Source: Desulfobacillus sp041396245 (lineage in GTDB: Bacteria > Pseudomonadota > Gammaproteobacteria > Burkholderiales > Rhodocyclaceae). From it: a stretch of DNA of 64,000 nucleotides. Numbering within the stretch: position 1 is the stretch's first letter; every line of letters starts with the position of its first letter. The notes beneath the pieces were generated by a model that had not been told where the DNA came from, ran no database searches, and saw nothing but the letters and a program-made list of their open reading frames with translations. Both the position numbers and the translations under genes were made by a program. Shown piece by piece: positions 1-8,611 of this stretch. The stretch is taken from positions 62,001 through 126,000 of the forward strand of contig JAWKYW010000001.1 of the NCBI GenBank assembly GCA_041396245.1. Direction: 5' to 3'.

Positions 1-4
1 GATT

Positions 5-60
5 GTAGGTCGGCCTTCAGGCCGACAAGGGCGGCTGTATCGGCCTGAAGGCCGACCTAC
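5..60. repeat. REP-like palindromic repeat, family B (copy 1)
   Basis: Two inverted arms, GTAGGTCGGCCTTCAGGCC at the left and the complementary GGCCTGAAGGCCGACCTAC at the right, flank a short spacer. Each arm is itself a hairpin. The right arm contains the TAG stop codon of bioA (CTA at 57-59 on the plus strand). Related copies lie near 40456, 43367, 59918 and 63678. Confidence 0.85.
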
Positions 61-1370
61 AGGGTTTCCTCCAGCGCGGCCAGCGTGCCATCGACCAGCA
101 ATGCGACCTCCGTGCCGTCCAGGATGTAGGGCGGCATGAAGTACACCGTGTTGCCGAGCGGGCGCAGCAGCAGGCCGCGCGCCATCGCCGCCTGGTGGAA
201 GCGCCGCGCGAAGAGCGGGTCGTCGGTGGCGGCGTCGAAGGCCCAGATCATGCCGGTGTTGCGGAAGTGCTTCGCCCGTGGATCGGCGGCCAGTTCCGCC
301 GCCCGCGCGTTGATCTGCGCGGCGAGGCGACGATTGGCCGCGATCACCCCGTCGGCCTCGAAAATCTCCAGCGTCGCCAGCGCGGCGCGGCAGGCGAGCG
401 GGTTGCCGGTGTAGGAGTGCGAATGCAGGAAGCCGCGCGCCGTGCTGTCGTCCCAGAAGGCGGCATAGACGGCATCCGTCGTCATCGTCACCGAGAGCGG
501 CAGGCTGCCGCCGGTGATGCCCTTCGACAGGCAGAGGAAGTCGGGGACGATGTCGGCCTGCTCATGGGCGAAGAAGCTGCCGCTGCGGCCGCAGCCGACG
601 GCGATCTCGTCGGCGATGAGGTGCACGCCGTAGTGATCGCAGAGGGCGCGCGCGCGGCGCAGGTATTCCGGGTCGTGCATGGCCATGCCGGTGGCGCACT
701 GCACCAGCGGCTCGACGATGAGGGCCGCCACCTCGGCGTGGTGCTCGGCGAGGTACGCTTCGAGCGCAATGGCCGCCGTCACCGCTGTATCGCGCGCTGT
801 CTGACCCGGCGCGGCCTGCCGCCAGTCGGGACTGGGCACGATGTCGCCGGCGCGCAGCAGCGGCGCGTAGGCGTCGCGGAAGAGGGCGACGTCGGTCACC
901 GCCAGCGCGCCGAGCGTCTCGCCGTGGTAGCTGCCGGCGAGGCTTACAAAGCGATTCTTGTCCGGCCGCCCCGTGTTGCGCCAGAAGTGGAAGCTCATCT
1001 TCAGGGCGATCTCCACCGCCGAGGCGCCGTCCGAGGCGTAGAAGCAGTGCCCGAGTTCATGGCCGGTCAGCGCGGAGAGCTTTTCCGAGAGCGCCACCAC
1101 CGGCTCGTGGGTGAAGCCGGCCAGCATGACGTGGTCGAGCGTGTCGAGCTGCTCGCGCAGCGCCGCCTTGATGCGCGGATGGCCGTGGCCGAAGAGGTTC
1201 ACCCACCAGGAACTGATGGCGTCCAGATAGCGGCGGCCTTCGAAATCCTCCAGCCAGGCGCCCTCCGCGCGGCGGATCGGCACCAGCGGCAGGGTCTCGT
1301 GCAGCTTCATCTGGGTGCAGGGGTGCCAGACGGCATCGAGGCTGCGGCGGAGGAGGTCGTCGTTGTTCAT
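57..1370 (-). CDS. bioA: Adenosylmethionine-8-amino-7-oxononanoate aminotransferase (DAPA synthase)
   Basis: A PLP-dependent class III aminotransferase of the biotin pathway. It transfers an amino group from S-adenosylmethionine to KAPA, giving 7,8-diaminopelargonate. The N-terminus WHPCTQMK and the SSWWVNLFGHGHP segment are typical of BioA. DEIAVGCGRSG at about residues 254-264 holds the PLP-contacting Asp254, and LSKGITGG holds the Schiff-base lysine (Lys283). From the chosen ATG the protein has 437 residues, the usual length. The frame stays open 48 codons upstream, but those residues are not conserved-looking. No other bio gene is adjacent. It is divergent from hbd, and its stop codon lies inside a REP-like repeat. 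Confidence 0.95.
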   Translation of the reverse strand: MNNDDLLRRSLDAVWHPCTQMKLHETLPLVPIRRAEGAWLEDFEGRRYLDAISSWWVNLFGHGHPRIKAALREQLDTLDHVMLAGFTHEPVVALSEKLSALTGHELGHCFYASDGASAVEIALKMSFHFWRNTGRPDKNRFVSLAGSYHGETLGALAVTDVALFRDAYAPLLRAGDIVPSPDWRQAAPGQTARDTAVTAAIALEAYLAEHHAEVAALIVEPLVQCATGMAMHDPEYLRRARALCDHYGVHLIADEIAVGCGRSGSFFAHEQADIVPDFLCLSKGITGGSLPLSVTMTTDAVYAAFWDDSTARGFLHSHSYTGNPLACRAALATLEIFEADGVIAANRRLAAQINARAAELAADPRAKHFRNTGMIWAFDAATDDPLFARRFHQAAMARGLLLRPLGNTVYFMPPYILDGTEVALLVDGTLAALEETL

Positions 1371-1516
1371 GGCCGATCGGAGCGCAAGGCGCGATTTTAC
1401 GGGAGACAGGCCCGCTGCATGCAAAATCGCAACATAATTGCGCCCGGGCTTGGGTAAACTTGCACCCGACGGGGCGTGGGAGAGCGTCGCCGCAGTCATT
1501 GAAAGGAAAGGCATAC

Positions 1517-2368
1517 ATGGGTTTCAGCAGAATTGGCGTCGTCGGCGCCGGCACGATGGGCAACGGCATCGCCCAGGCATTCGCCCAGGCGGGCTTCGAG
1601 GTGGTCATGAGCGACGTGGCGCAGGCTGCGCTCGATCGCGCCATGAACACCATCTCCGGCAGCTACGACCGCCTCATCAAGAAGGAGAAGATGACGGCCG
1701 AGCAGAAGGCCGCGGCGCTGGCGCGCATCCAGACCGCCACCGACCTCGCCGCACTGAAGGACGCGGACCTCATCATCGAGGCCGCCACCGAGAACCTCGA
1801 CCTCAAGCTGAAGATCTTCAAACAGCTCGACGATCTGGCGAAGGCCGACGCCGTCATCGCCAGCAACACCTCGTCGATCTCCATCACGAAACTCGCCGCG
1901 TCGACGAAGCGCGCCGACAAGGTGATCGGCATGCACTTCTTCAACCCGGTGCCGCTGATGGCGCTGGTCGAGCTGATCCGCGGCCTGCAGACCTCGGACG
2001 CCACCTACGCGGCGGTGGAGGAAGTCTCGAAGGCCGTCGGCAAGACGCCGGTGCAGGTCAGGAACAGCCCGGGCTTCGTGGTGAACCGCATGCTCTGCCC
2101 GATGATCAACGAAGCCATTTTCGCGCTGGGGGAAAACCTCGCCACTGCCGCCCAGATCGACGAGGCGATGAAGCTCGGCGCCAACCACCCGATCGGCCCC
2201 CTCGCCCTGTGCGACATGATCGGCCTCGACGTGCAACTGGCGGTGATGAACGTGCTCTTCGACGGCTTCAAGGACCCGAAGTACCGTCCCGCGCCGCTGC
2301 TGGTCGAGATGGTCGAGGCGGGCTACCTCGGCCGCAAGACGGGCAGGGGCTTCTTCACCTACGCCTGA
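1517..2368 (+). CDS. hbd: 3-hydroxybutyryl-CoA (3-hydroxyacyl-CoA) dehydrogenase
   Basis: Cytosolic NAD(P)-dependent oxidoreductase interconverting 3-hydroxyacyl-CoA and acetoacetyl-type CoA esters. It would act in beta-oxidation or in butyrate/polyhydroxybutyrate metabolism. GVVGAGTMGNGIAQ at residues 7-20 is the Rossmann dinucleotide motif. HFFNPVPLM contains the catalytic His140, and NSPGFVVNRML begins the C-terminal 3HCDH domain. The 283 residues match the stand-alone short family rather than the FadB fusion. The ATG at 1517 follows the purine-rich GAAAGGAAAG at 1501-1510. An upstream in-frame ATG at 1460 lacks such a site. A REP-like element begins directly after the stop. Confidence 0.93.
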   Translation: MGFSRIGVVGAGTMGNGIAQAFAQAGFEVVMSDVAQAALDRAMNTISGSYDRLIKKEKMTAEQKAAALARIQTATDLAALKDADLIIEAATENLDLKLKIFKQLDDLAKADAVIASNTSSISITKLAASTKRADKVIGMHFFNPVPLMALVELIRGLQTSDATYAAVEEVSKAVGKTPVQVRNSPGFVVNRMLCPMINEAIFALGENLATAAQIDEAMKLGANHPIGPLALCDMIGLDVQLAVMNVLFDGFKDPKYRPAPLLVEMVEAGYLGRKTGRGFFTYA

Positions 2369-2369
2369 T

Positions 2370-2440
2370 CGTCATTCCCGCGAACGCGGGAATCAGGGGC
2401 TTTCGCGTGCCTCTGGATCCCCGCTTTCGCGGGGATGACG
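2370..2440. repeat. REP-like palindromic repeat, family A (copy 1)
   Basis: Inverted arms CGTCATTCCCGCG...CGCGGGAAT and ATCCCCGC...GCGGGGATGACG surround a short spacer. The element fills the gap between hbd and dusC and could act as a transcript-end or mRNA-stabilising hairpin for hbd. Further family A copies are at 6992, 52943 and 54386. Confidence 0.85.
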
Positions 2441-2448
2441 GCTTCAAA

Positions 2449-3477
2449 ATGTCCCGCCTCATCCTCGCCCCCATGGAGGGCCTCGCCGACGACATCCTGC
2501 GCGGCGTGCTGACGCGCGCCGGTCGCTACGACTGGTGCGTCACCGAATTCGTGCGCGTCACCGGCACGCTGCTGCCGAGGAAGAGCTTCAGCCGCGTCAG
2601 CCCGGAATTGCTCACCGGCGCGCGCACCGCCGCCGGAACGCCGGTGCGGGTGCAGCTGATGGGCTCCGACCCGCAGTGCCTGGCGGAGAATGCCGCGCGC
2701 CTGGCCGGGCTCGCGCCGGCCGGCATCGACCTCAACTTCGGCTGCCCGGCGCCGCTGGTGAACCGCCACCGCGGCGGCGCGGCGCTGCTCGACGAGCCGG
2801 AGCTGCTCCACCGCATCGCCGCCGCCGTGCGCGCCGCCGTGCCGCGGGGACTGACTGTCAGCGCCAAGATGCGCCTCGGCATCGACGACACGGCGCGCGC
2901 CCTCGACTGCGCGCGGGCGCTGGAAGCCGGCGGCGCGCAGGAGCTGGTCGTGCATGCCCGCACCAGATCCGACGGCTACCGGCCGCAGGTGCGCTGGGAG
3001 TGGGTGGCGCGCATCCGCGCGGCGGTGGCCGTCCCGGTGATCGCCAACGGCGAGGTGTGGGACGTCGCCGGCTGGCGTGCCATCCGCGCCGCGACCGGCT
3101 GCGAAGATGTGATGCTCGGCCGCGGCGCCGTGGCCGATCCCTTCCTCGTCGCGCGCATCCGCGGCACGCGCGCCGCGCAGGCGGATGAAGGCGACTGGCG
3201 CGAGCTGCAGCCGCTGCTGGCGGATTTCTGGGAGCAGGTGCAGGCGAAGGTGGCGCCACGCCACGCGCCGGGGCGGCTCAAGCAATGGCTCGGCCTGCTG
3301 CGGCGGAACTACGCCGGGGCGGAGGCACTTTACCGACGGGTGCGCGAACTGAACGCAGCGGGCGACATCGGTGCCGCATTGGCGGGACTGACTTTTCCCC
3401 GGGATCGCGCTGGCCACGTCTTGGGACAAACCGACATGCCTCTCCCGGCCAGCGAAATCAGTGCCGTCCAACCATGA
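2449..3477 (+). CDS. dusC: tRNA-dihydrouridine synthase (DusC-like)
   Basis: FMN enzyme that reduces uridine to dihydrouridine in tRNA, probably U16. The protein opens with LILAPMEGLADDILRG and continues with a CVTEFVRVTG segment close to DusC. NFGCPAPLVNRHRGG carries the catalytic Cys99, and KMRLG and VHARTR are further Dus landmarks. The start is the ATG at 2449, 8 bases after a REP-like element. The frame is open much further upstream, but only through hbd and the repeat. At 342 residues it is somewhat longer than typical DusC. The excess is a C-terminal tail that also encodes one AAAGTCAGTC motif. Its stop overlaps the next start as ATGA. Confidence 0.9.
   Translation: MSRLILAPMEGLADDILRGVLTRAGRYDWCVTEFVRVTGTLLPRKSFSRVSPELLTGARTAAGTPVRVQLMGSDPQCLAENAARLAGLAPAGIDLNFGCPAPLVNRHRGGAALLDEPELLHRIAAAVRAAVPRGLTVSAKMRLGIDDTARALDCARALEAGGAQELVVHARTRSDGYRPQVRWEWVARIRAAVAVPVIANGEVWDVAGWRAIRAATGCEDVMLGRGAVADPFLVARIRGTRAAQADEGDWRELQPLLADFWEQVQAKVAPRHAPGRLKQWLGLLRRNYAGAEALYRRVRELNAAGDIGAALAGLTFPRDRAGHVLGQTDMPLPASEISAVQP
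3386..3395 (-). repeat. AAAGTCAGTC motif, copy 1
   Basis: Exact 10-mer on the minus strand, inside dusC, where the plus strand encodes Gly-Leu-Thr-Phe. It is followed in motif orientation by CCGCC. Confidence 0.7.
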
Positions 3478-4067
3478 AGTGCCTGCTCGTCACCGCCCAT
3501 CCCCTCCAGGACAGTCTGTGCGCCCATCTCGCCGGGCGTGCAGCGCAGGCGCTCGCCGCCGCCGGCCATGAGGTGGTTCATGAGGATCTCTACGCGCAGG
3601 ACTTCGCCCCGGCGCTGACCGCCGGCGAACGCCGCAGCTACTACTCGCCGCAGTACGATTGGACGCAGGTCGCGCAGCAGGCCGCGCGCCTGCTGGAGGC
3701 CGAGGCGCTCGTCCTGGTGTTTCCCACCTGGTGGTTCGGTTTTCCGGCGATCCTCAAGGGCTGGTTCGACCGCGTCTGGGGGCCGGGCATCGCCTACGAC
3801 CACGCCGACGACCTCGGCGCCATCCGCCCCAGGTTGCACCGCCTGCGGCATGTTCTGGCGGTGACGACGCTCGGCTCGCCCTGGTGGGTCGATTTCTTCA
3901 TCCTGCGCCGGCCGGTGCGCCGGGTCCTGAAAACGGCGCTGCTCGGCACCTGCGCGCCGGACTGCCGCTTCGAGATGCTGTCGTTATACAAGAGCGAAAA
4001 ACTCGCCCCGGAAGCGGCCCGCGTTTTCGCCGATCGGGTCGGGCGGGCGATACGCAATTGGCGCTAA
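3474..4067 (+). CDS. Flavodoxin-fold NAD(P)H dehydrogenase (quinone)-like protein
   Basis: A 197-residue protein of the flavodoxin_2 family (MdaB/KefF/NQO1-like), expected to bind FMN or FAD and reduce quinones or similar acceptors in the cytosol. The N-terminus MKCLLVTAHPLQDSLC is the phosphate-binding strand-loop. VLVFPTWWFGFPAILKGWFDRV, followed by GPGIAYD, is the family signature around the flavin. Its ATG overlaps the dusC stop by four bases (ATGA), so the two are translationally coupled. A direct link to tRNA modification is not evident. The exact substrate cannot be read from the sequence. Confidence 0.85.
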   Translation: MKCLLVTAHPLQDSLCAHLAGRAAQALAAAGHEVVHEDLYAQDFAPALTAGERRSYYSPQYDWTQVAQQAARLLEAEALVLVFPTWWFGFPAILKGWFDRVWGPGIAYDHADDLGAIRPRLHRLRHVLAVTTLGSPWWVDFFILRRPVRRVLKTALLGTCAPDCRFEMLSLYKSEKLAPEAARVFADRVGRAIRNWR

Positions 4068-4159
4068 GCGTCGCCGGCGGTGCGGATGCCGCATAGCGCC
4101 CGTATCGGGGTATTCTATGCGCCAGCCAAGCACGGCCAAATAATTCAAACCGCCGCCCG

Positions 4160-6970
4160 ATGCCCCTCTCGCCCAACGAAATCAAGGAACGCGCCGCCGC
4201 CTTCGCGCACAAGTGGGCGGGGGAGGATTCCGAGCGCGCCGAGGCGCAGTCTTTCTGGAACGACTTCTTCGCCGTCTTCGGCGTCGACCGCAAGCGCGTG
4301 GCGGTGTTCGAGAAGCAGGTGCAGCTCGCCCGCGCCGGCGAGAAGCTCAAGCAGGGCCGCATCGACTGCTTCTGGAAGGGCACGCTGCTCGTCGAGCACA
4401 AGAGCGCCGGCGCCGATCTCGACCGCGCCTTCGCCCAGGCGGCGGACTACTTCGACGGCCTGCCCGAGCGCGACCTGCCGCGCTACATCCTCGTTTCGGA
4501 TTTCGCCCGCTTCCGCCTCTACGACCTCGAAGGCGGGCGCGAGACCGAATTCAGGCTGAAGGACCTCTACAAGCACATACGCCTGTTCGGCTTCATCGCC
4601 GGCTACGCCCCGGTGAAGATCGAGGAGCAGGACCCGGTCAACCTCAAGGCCGCGCTGGCCATGGGCCGACTGCACGACGCCCTCAAGGCCTCCGGCTACG
4701 AAGGGCATCCGCTGGAAGTCCTGCTGGTGCGCCTGCTGTTCTGCCTCTTCGCCGAGGACACCACCATCTTCGAGCCGAAGGGCGCCTTCCGCGAATACGT
4801 CGAGGCCGCCACGCGCGAGGACGGCTCCGACCTCGGCATGCACCTCGCCGCGTTGTTCGACGTGCTCAACACGCCGGAGGACAAGCGCCAGAAGAGCCTC
4901 GACGAGCGCCTGGCCGCCTTCCCCTACGTGAACGGCCGGCTGTTCGAGGAGCGGCTGCCGCTGGCCGCCTTCGATGCCGTCATGCGCGCGGCGCTGCTCG
5001 ACTGCTGCGCCCTCGACTGGGGCCGCATCTCGCCGGCCATCTTCGGCGCCCTGTTCCAGAGCGTCATGAACCCCGCCCTGCGGCGCAACCTCGGCGCGCA
5101 CTACACATCGGAAGCCAACATCCTCAAGCTCATCAAGCCGCTGTTCCTCGACGAACTGCGCGCCGCATTCGAGGCCGCCCGGCGCAGCCCGAAGAAGCTC
5201 TTCGAGCTGCACAAGAAGGTCGCCGGCCTCACCTTCCTCGACCCGGCCTGCGGCTGCGGCAACTTCCTCGTCATCGCCTACCGCGAGCTGCGGCTGCTGG
5301 AACTCGACATCCTGCGCGCTGCGCTGGATGCCGGCCAGCAGCACCTCGACATCTTCGCGCTGGTGCAGGTGGACGTCGACCGCTACTGCGGCATCGAGAT
5401 CGAGGAATTCCCGGCGCAGATCGCCCAGGTCGCGCTGTGGCTCACCGACCACCAGATGAACATGCGTGTGTCGGAGGAGTTTGGCCACTACTACCGTCGC
5501 CTGCCGCTCAAGCATGCGCCGGCCATCCGCTGCGGCAACGCGCTGGCGATGGACTGGAACGAGGTGGTGCCGGCGGGGCGGGTGGATTACCTCCTCGGCA
5601 ATCCGCCCTTCGTCGGCAAGCAGCACCAGAACGCCGAGCAGAAGGCCGACATGGAGCGGGTGTTTGCCGGCGTGAAGGGGGCCGGAGTGCTCGATTTCGT
5701 CGCGGCCTGGTACATCAAGGCCGTCGATTACCTGAAGGACGACGCGGCGACGGAGCGGGTGCTGGCCGGGGCAGGGGCCATGCCGCCGCCCAGCCAGCGC
5801 GTCAAGGTGGCCTTCGTCTCGACCAACTCCATCACCCAGGGCGAACAGGTGGCCTTGCTGTGGGGCGCATTGCTGGCGCGCGGCGTGAAGATCCATTTCG
5901 CCCACCGCACTTTCCAATGGAGCAATGACGCGCCGGGCGAGGCGGCGGTGCATTGCGTCATCGTCGGCTTTGCCCTGCACGATGCGGCTGAGAAGATCAT
6001 CTTTGACTATCCGGACATCCGGGGCGAGCCGCACGCCGTGGCGGCGGCGAACATCAATCCCTATCTGGTCGATGCGCCGGACGTGCTGCTGGACTCGCGG
6101 CGCCAGCCGATCTCGCAAGTGCCGGAAATCGTCTTCGGCAGCATGCCCAACGACGGCGGTAACCTGCTGCTGTCGGAGGTGAAGAAGGGCGAGCTGCTGG
6201 CGCGCGAGCCGGGCGCGGCGAAATGGCTGCGGCCCTTCCTCGGCGCTGACGAGTTCCTCAACAATATTCCGCGCTGGTGCCTGTGGCTGGAGGGCATCTC
6301 GCCGCAGGAACTGCGCGGTCTGCCCGAGGTGGCCAGGCGTGTGGAAGCGGTGAAGGCGCACCGTCTCGCCAGCGCGCGCGAGGCGACGCGGAAACTGGCC
6401 GACTATCCGACGCTGTTCGGCGAGATAAGGCAGGCGAGGCATGAGTACATCCTCGTCCCGCGCCATTCATCCGAGCGACGCGAATACATCCCCTTCGGCT
6501 TCCTCGCGCCGGAGGTGATCTGTGGCGACGCCAACCTCTGCATTCCCGACGCGGACAGCTATGTGTTCGGCGTGATCTCCAGCCGCATGCACATGGCCTG
6601 GGTGCGCTATGTATGCGGTCGTATTAAAAGCGACTACCGCTATACCAACCAGATCGTCTACAACAACTTCCCCTGGCCACGCGATCCCTCGGAAAAGCAG
6701 GTCGCTGCGGTGGAGCAGGCGGCGCAGGCGGTGCTGGACGCCCGCGCGCAGTTCCCCGACGCCACCCTGGCCGACCTCTACGACCCGCTCGCCATGCCGC
6801 CCGAGCTGCGCCGCGCCCACGCCGCCCTCGACCGCGCCGTGGACGCCGCCTACGGCAAAAAGGGTTTCGCCGCCGACGCCGAGCGCGTCGCCTTCCTCTT
6901 CGACCTCTACCGCCAGATCACCAGCCTGCTGCCGGCCGCCCCAGCGAAAAGCAGCCGACGACGGAAGTAG
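4160..6970 (+). CDS. MmeI-like type IIL restriction-modification enzyme (fused nuclease-methyltransferase)
   Basis: A 936-residue single-chain protein. Near the N-terminus, GRIDCFWKGTLLVEHK gives Asp69, nine residues, then Glu79-x-Lys81. This is the D-X9-EXK nuclease spacing known for MmeI. A helical linker follows, then an N6-adenine methyltransferase core with DPACGCGNFL (motif I, from Asp361) and NPPF (motif IV, Asn481). The C-terminal part, with HSSERREYIPFGF and YTNQIVYNNFPWP, fits the target-recognition region. Such enzymes cut and methylate with one polypeptide, so no separate specificity subunit is needed and none is adjacent. All visible catalytic motifs are intact. The alternative is a methylation-only homologue. 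A family A repeat follows the gene. Confidence 0.88.
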   Translation: MPLSPNEIKERAAAFAHKWAGEDSERAEAQSFWNDFFAVFGVDRKRVAVFEKQVQLARAGEKLKQGRIDCFWKGTLLVEHKSAGADLDRAFAQAADYFDGLPERDLPRYILVSDFARFRLYDLEGGRETEFRLKDLYKHIRLFGFIAGYAPVKIEEQDPVNLKAALAMGRLHDALKASGYEGHPLEVLLVRLLFCLFAEDTTIFEPKGAFREYVEAATREDGSDLGMHLAALFDVLNTPEDKRQKSLDERLAAFPYVNGRLFEERLPLAAFDAVMRAALLDCCALDWGRISPAIFGALFQSVMNPALRRNLGAHYTSEANILKLIKPLFLDELRAAFEAARRSPKKLFELHKKVAGLTFLDPACGCGNFLVIAYRELRLLELDILRAALDAGQQHLDIFALVQVDVDRYCGIEIEEFPAQIAQVALWLTDHQMNMRVSEEFGHYYRRLPLKHAPAIRCGNALAMDWNEVVPAGRVDYLLGNPPFVGKQHQNAEQKADMERVFAGVKGAGVLDFVAAWYIKAVDYLKDDAATERVLAGAGAMPPPSQRVKVAFVSTNSITQGEQVALLWGALLARGVKIHFAHRTFQWSNDAPGEAAVHCVIVGFALHDAAEKIIFDYPDIRGEPHAVAAANINPYLVDAPDVLLDSRRQPISQVPEIVFGSMPNDGGNLLLSEVKKGELLAREPGAAKWLRPFLGADEFLNNIPRWCLWLEGISPQELRGLPEVARRVEAVKAHRLASAREATRKLADYPTLFGEIRQARHEYILVPRHSSERREYIPFGFLAPEVICGDANLCIPDADSYVFGVISSRMHMAWVRYVCGRIKSDYRYTNQIVYNNFPWPRDPSEKQVAAVEQAAQAVLDARAQFPDATLADLYDPLAMPPELRRAHAALDRAVDAAYGKKGFAADAERVAFLFDLYRQITSLLPAAPAKSSRRRK

Positions 6971-6991
6971 CCATGCCGATTGAAAGGCGCC

Positions 6992-7066
6992 CGTCATTCC
7001 CGCGCAAGCGGGAATCCAAAGGCTTGCAATCGAAAGGCACTGGATTCCCGCTTGCGCGGGAATGAC
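6992..7066. repeat. REP-like palindromic repeat, family A (copy 2)
   Basis: Arms CGTCATTCCCGCGCAAGCGG and CCGCTTGCGCGGGAATGAC are inverted around a 30-odd base spacer. The element lies between the convergent ends of the restriction-modification gene and the AbrB-type gene, where a bidirectional transcript end would be useful. It closely matches the copy at 52943. Confidence 0.85.
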
Positions 7067-7075
7067 AAAATGGGG

Positions 7076-7336
7076 CTAGCGCGGCTTCCTCGTTGAGGTT
7101 CGTCCGGTTCCGCGCTGCGCATACCGATCCAGACGGTCGGTATGATCGCGATAATCCGAAGTGTCGGCGCCTCGGGCAATGCCGAAAAATTCGTCGATGG
7201 TTGCTTGCGGAACCAATTGCAGCGTGCGGCCGCGACGCAGAAAGACGAATTTCTGGCCTGGCCTGAGTTGCATTGCCTCGCGGATTTCCTTGGGGATCGT
7301 AATCCGGAAATTTCGGGATAGCGTCGTAACGGTCAT
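7076..7336 (-). CDS. AbrB/SpoVT-type DNA-binding protein (orphan antitoxin-like)
   Basis: An 86-residue protein whose N-terminal half, MTVTTLSRNFRITIPKEIRE followed by LRPGQKF, is a swapped-hairpin AbrB/MazE DNA-binding domain. The C-terminal tail is basic and low-complexity. I place the start at the ATG at 7336, where homology-like sequence begins. The frame is open further upstream into the divergent neighbour. Proteins of this size are usually VapB/MazE antitoxins, but no PIN or MazF-type toxin lies next to it. It may be an orphan regulator or a leftover half of a module. It is divergent from the pyruvyl transferase-like gene, 22 bases apart. Confidence 0.75.
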   Translation of the reverse strand: MTVTTLSRNFRITIPKEIREAMQLRPGQKFVFLRRGRTLQLVPQATIDEFFGIARGADTSDYRDHTDRLDRYAQRGTGRTSTRKPR

Positions 7337-7358
7337 TTCCTGCTTCGATGAATGCTCG

Positions 7359-8519
7359 ATGGAACACAAGATAACCTCCCCTTGGCCGACCGGCAAGGCG
7401 CGCGCCCCAGCGATCCTCTTCGGCGCCTGCGACCGCCACAACCTCGGCGACCTGCTGTTTCCGCACATCGCGGCTTCACTGCTGGCGCCGCGCGAAGTCG
7501 TCGTCGCCGGGCTGGCGGCGCGCGACCTGACGCCGTTCGGCGGCCACCGCGTGCGCGCCGTCGGCGAGGCGCTGCGGGAATGGCCGGGAGCGCCGGTGAT
7601 CCACGCCGGCGGCGAGCTGCTGTGCTGCGATGCCTGGGAGGCGGCGGTGATGCTGTTGCCGCCGGAGGAGGCGCCGGGCGTGATCGCGCGCTACGACGGC
7701 CGGCCGGAACGCTTCGGCTGGGCGCGGGATTTTCTCGGTCGCGACGACCGCGCGCCCTACTGTCTCGGGAAAAGTCAGTCTCCGCCGGACGGCGCGCGAA
7801 TATTCCTTGGCATCGGCGGCGTCGATCTAGACCGGCGCGATGCGGCCTTCCGCGACGAAATGCTGGCGAAGCTGGCGGCGGCGGACTGGGTCGGCGTGCG
7901 CGACAGGCTGACGCTGGCGCAACTGGCTGCCGCCGGCATCGACGCGCGGCTCATGCCCGATCCGGCGGTGCTGACGGCGGACCTTTTTGGAGAGCGCATC
8001 CGCGAACGGGGGGAGGCAGGGGAGGTTGCGGACGTGCGCGCGGCCTTTCCGCAGGGCTACCTTGCCGTGCAGTTCGCCGCCGCCCTCGGCGACGATGCGA
8101 CGCTGGCGCGCATCGCCGCCGGGCTGGCGCGGGCGGCGGCGGGGCGGGGCATCGTCTTCTTCCGCGCTGGGGCGGCGCCCTGGCACGACGACCTCGCGGT
8201 CTATCGGCGCGCGGCGGACCTTTTTCGCGGCGTGGACGCCGCTCCCACATGGGTTTTCGCGTCGCTGGACATCTGGGACATCTGCGCCCTGATTGCCGCC
8301 AGCGCCGGCCTTGCCGGCAGCAGTCTGCACGGGCGCATCGTGGCGGAGGCCTTCGGCGTGCCGGTGATCGAGGATCTCGTGCCGGCCGGGGCGAAGGTGG
8401 CGGCCTGCCGGGATACCTGGGCCGGGCGCGACGTCGTCGCGGCATACCGCGCGGCCTGGGCGGGCATGACCAAGACCGCATTTGGGAATACATCCCACGG
8501 GGATTTCCTTCGGTCATAA
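7359..8519 (+). CDS. Polysaccharide pyruvyl transferase family protein
   Basis: A 386-residue protein of the PF04230 type, which adds pyruvyl groups to glycans in characterised members. FGACDRHNLGDLLFPHIAA is the N-terminal nucleotide-sugar-type Rossmann entry with the family NxGD signature. GVRDRLT and SSLHGRIVAEAFGVPVI are the conserved central and C-terminal motifs. The ATG at 7359 is chosen because the residues before it come from sequence complementary to the AbrB-type gene. There are no other polysaccharide genes nearby, so the acceptor glycan is unknown. An AAAGTCAGTC motif lies within it. Confidence 0.8.
   Translation: MEHKITSPWPTGKARAPAILFGACDRHNLGDLLFPHIAASLLAPREVVVAGLAARDLTPFGGHRVRAVGEALREWPGAPVIHAGGELLCCDAWEAAVMLLPPEEAPGVIARYDGRPERFGWARDFLGRDDRAPYCLGKSQSPPDGARIFLGIGGVDLDRRDAAFRDEMLAKLAAADWVGVRDRLTLAQLAAAGIDARLMPDPAVLTADLFGERIRERGEAGEVADVRAAFPQGYLAVQFAAALGDDATLARIAAGLARAAAGRGIVFFRAGAAPWHDDLAVYRRAADLFRGVDAAPTWVFASLDIWDICALIAASAGLAGSSLHGRIVAEAFGVPVIEDLVPAGAKVAACRDTWAGRDVVAAYRAAWAGMTKTAFGNTSHGDFLRS
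7771..7780 (+). repeat. AAAGTCAGTC motif, copy 2
   Basis: Exact 10-mer inside the pyruvyl transferase-like gene, encoding Lys-Ser-Gln-Ser in a stretch that looks poorly conserved. Confidence 0.7.
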
Positions 8520-8611
8520 AAACCCTAAATGCTGCGGTGTGCCTTGTCAGGCTACACTTCGCCCTGTACGGGCCGCCGGCCCGTTTTTCACGTCCATAGC
8601 TTGTTTTAGCC

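Noticed and set aside
1438..3477. One 679-codon frame appearing to fuse an upstream segment to dusC
   Set aside because: Its first half is hbd read in the wrong frame and passes through a REP-like repeat. The true dusC begins at the ATG at 2449.
4145..6466. A 773-codon minus-strand frame opposite the restriction-modification gene
   Set aside because: Low-complexity shadow protein without motifs. The plus-strand frame is clearly the gene.
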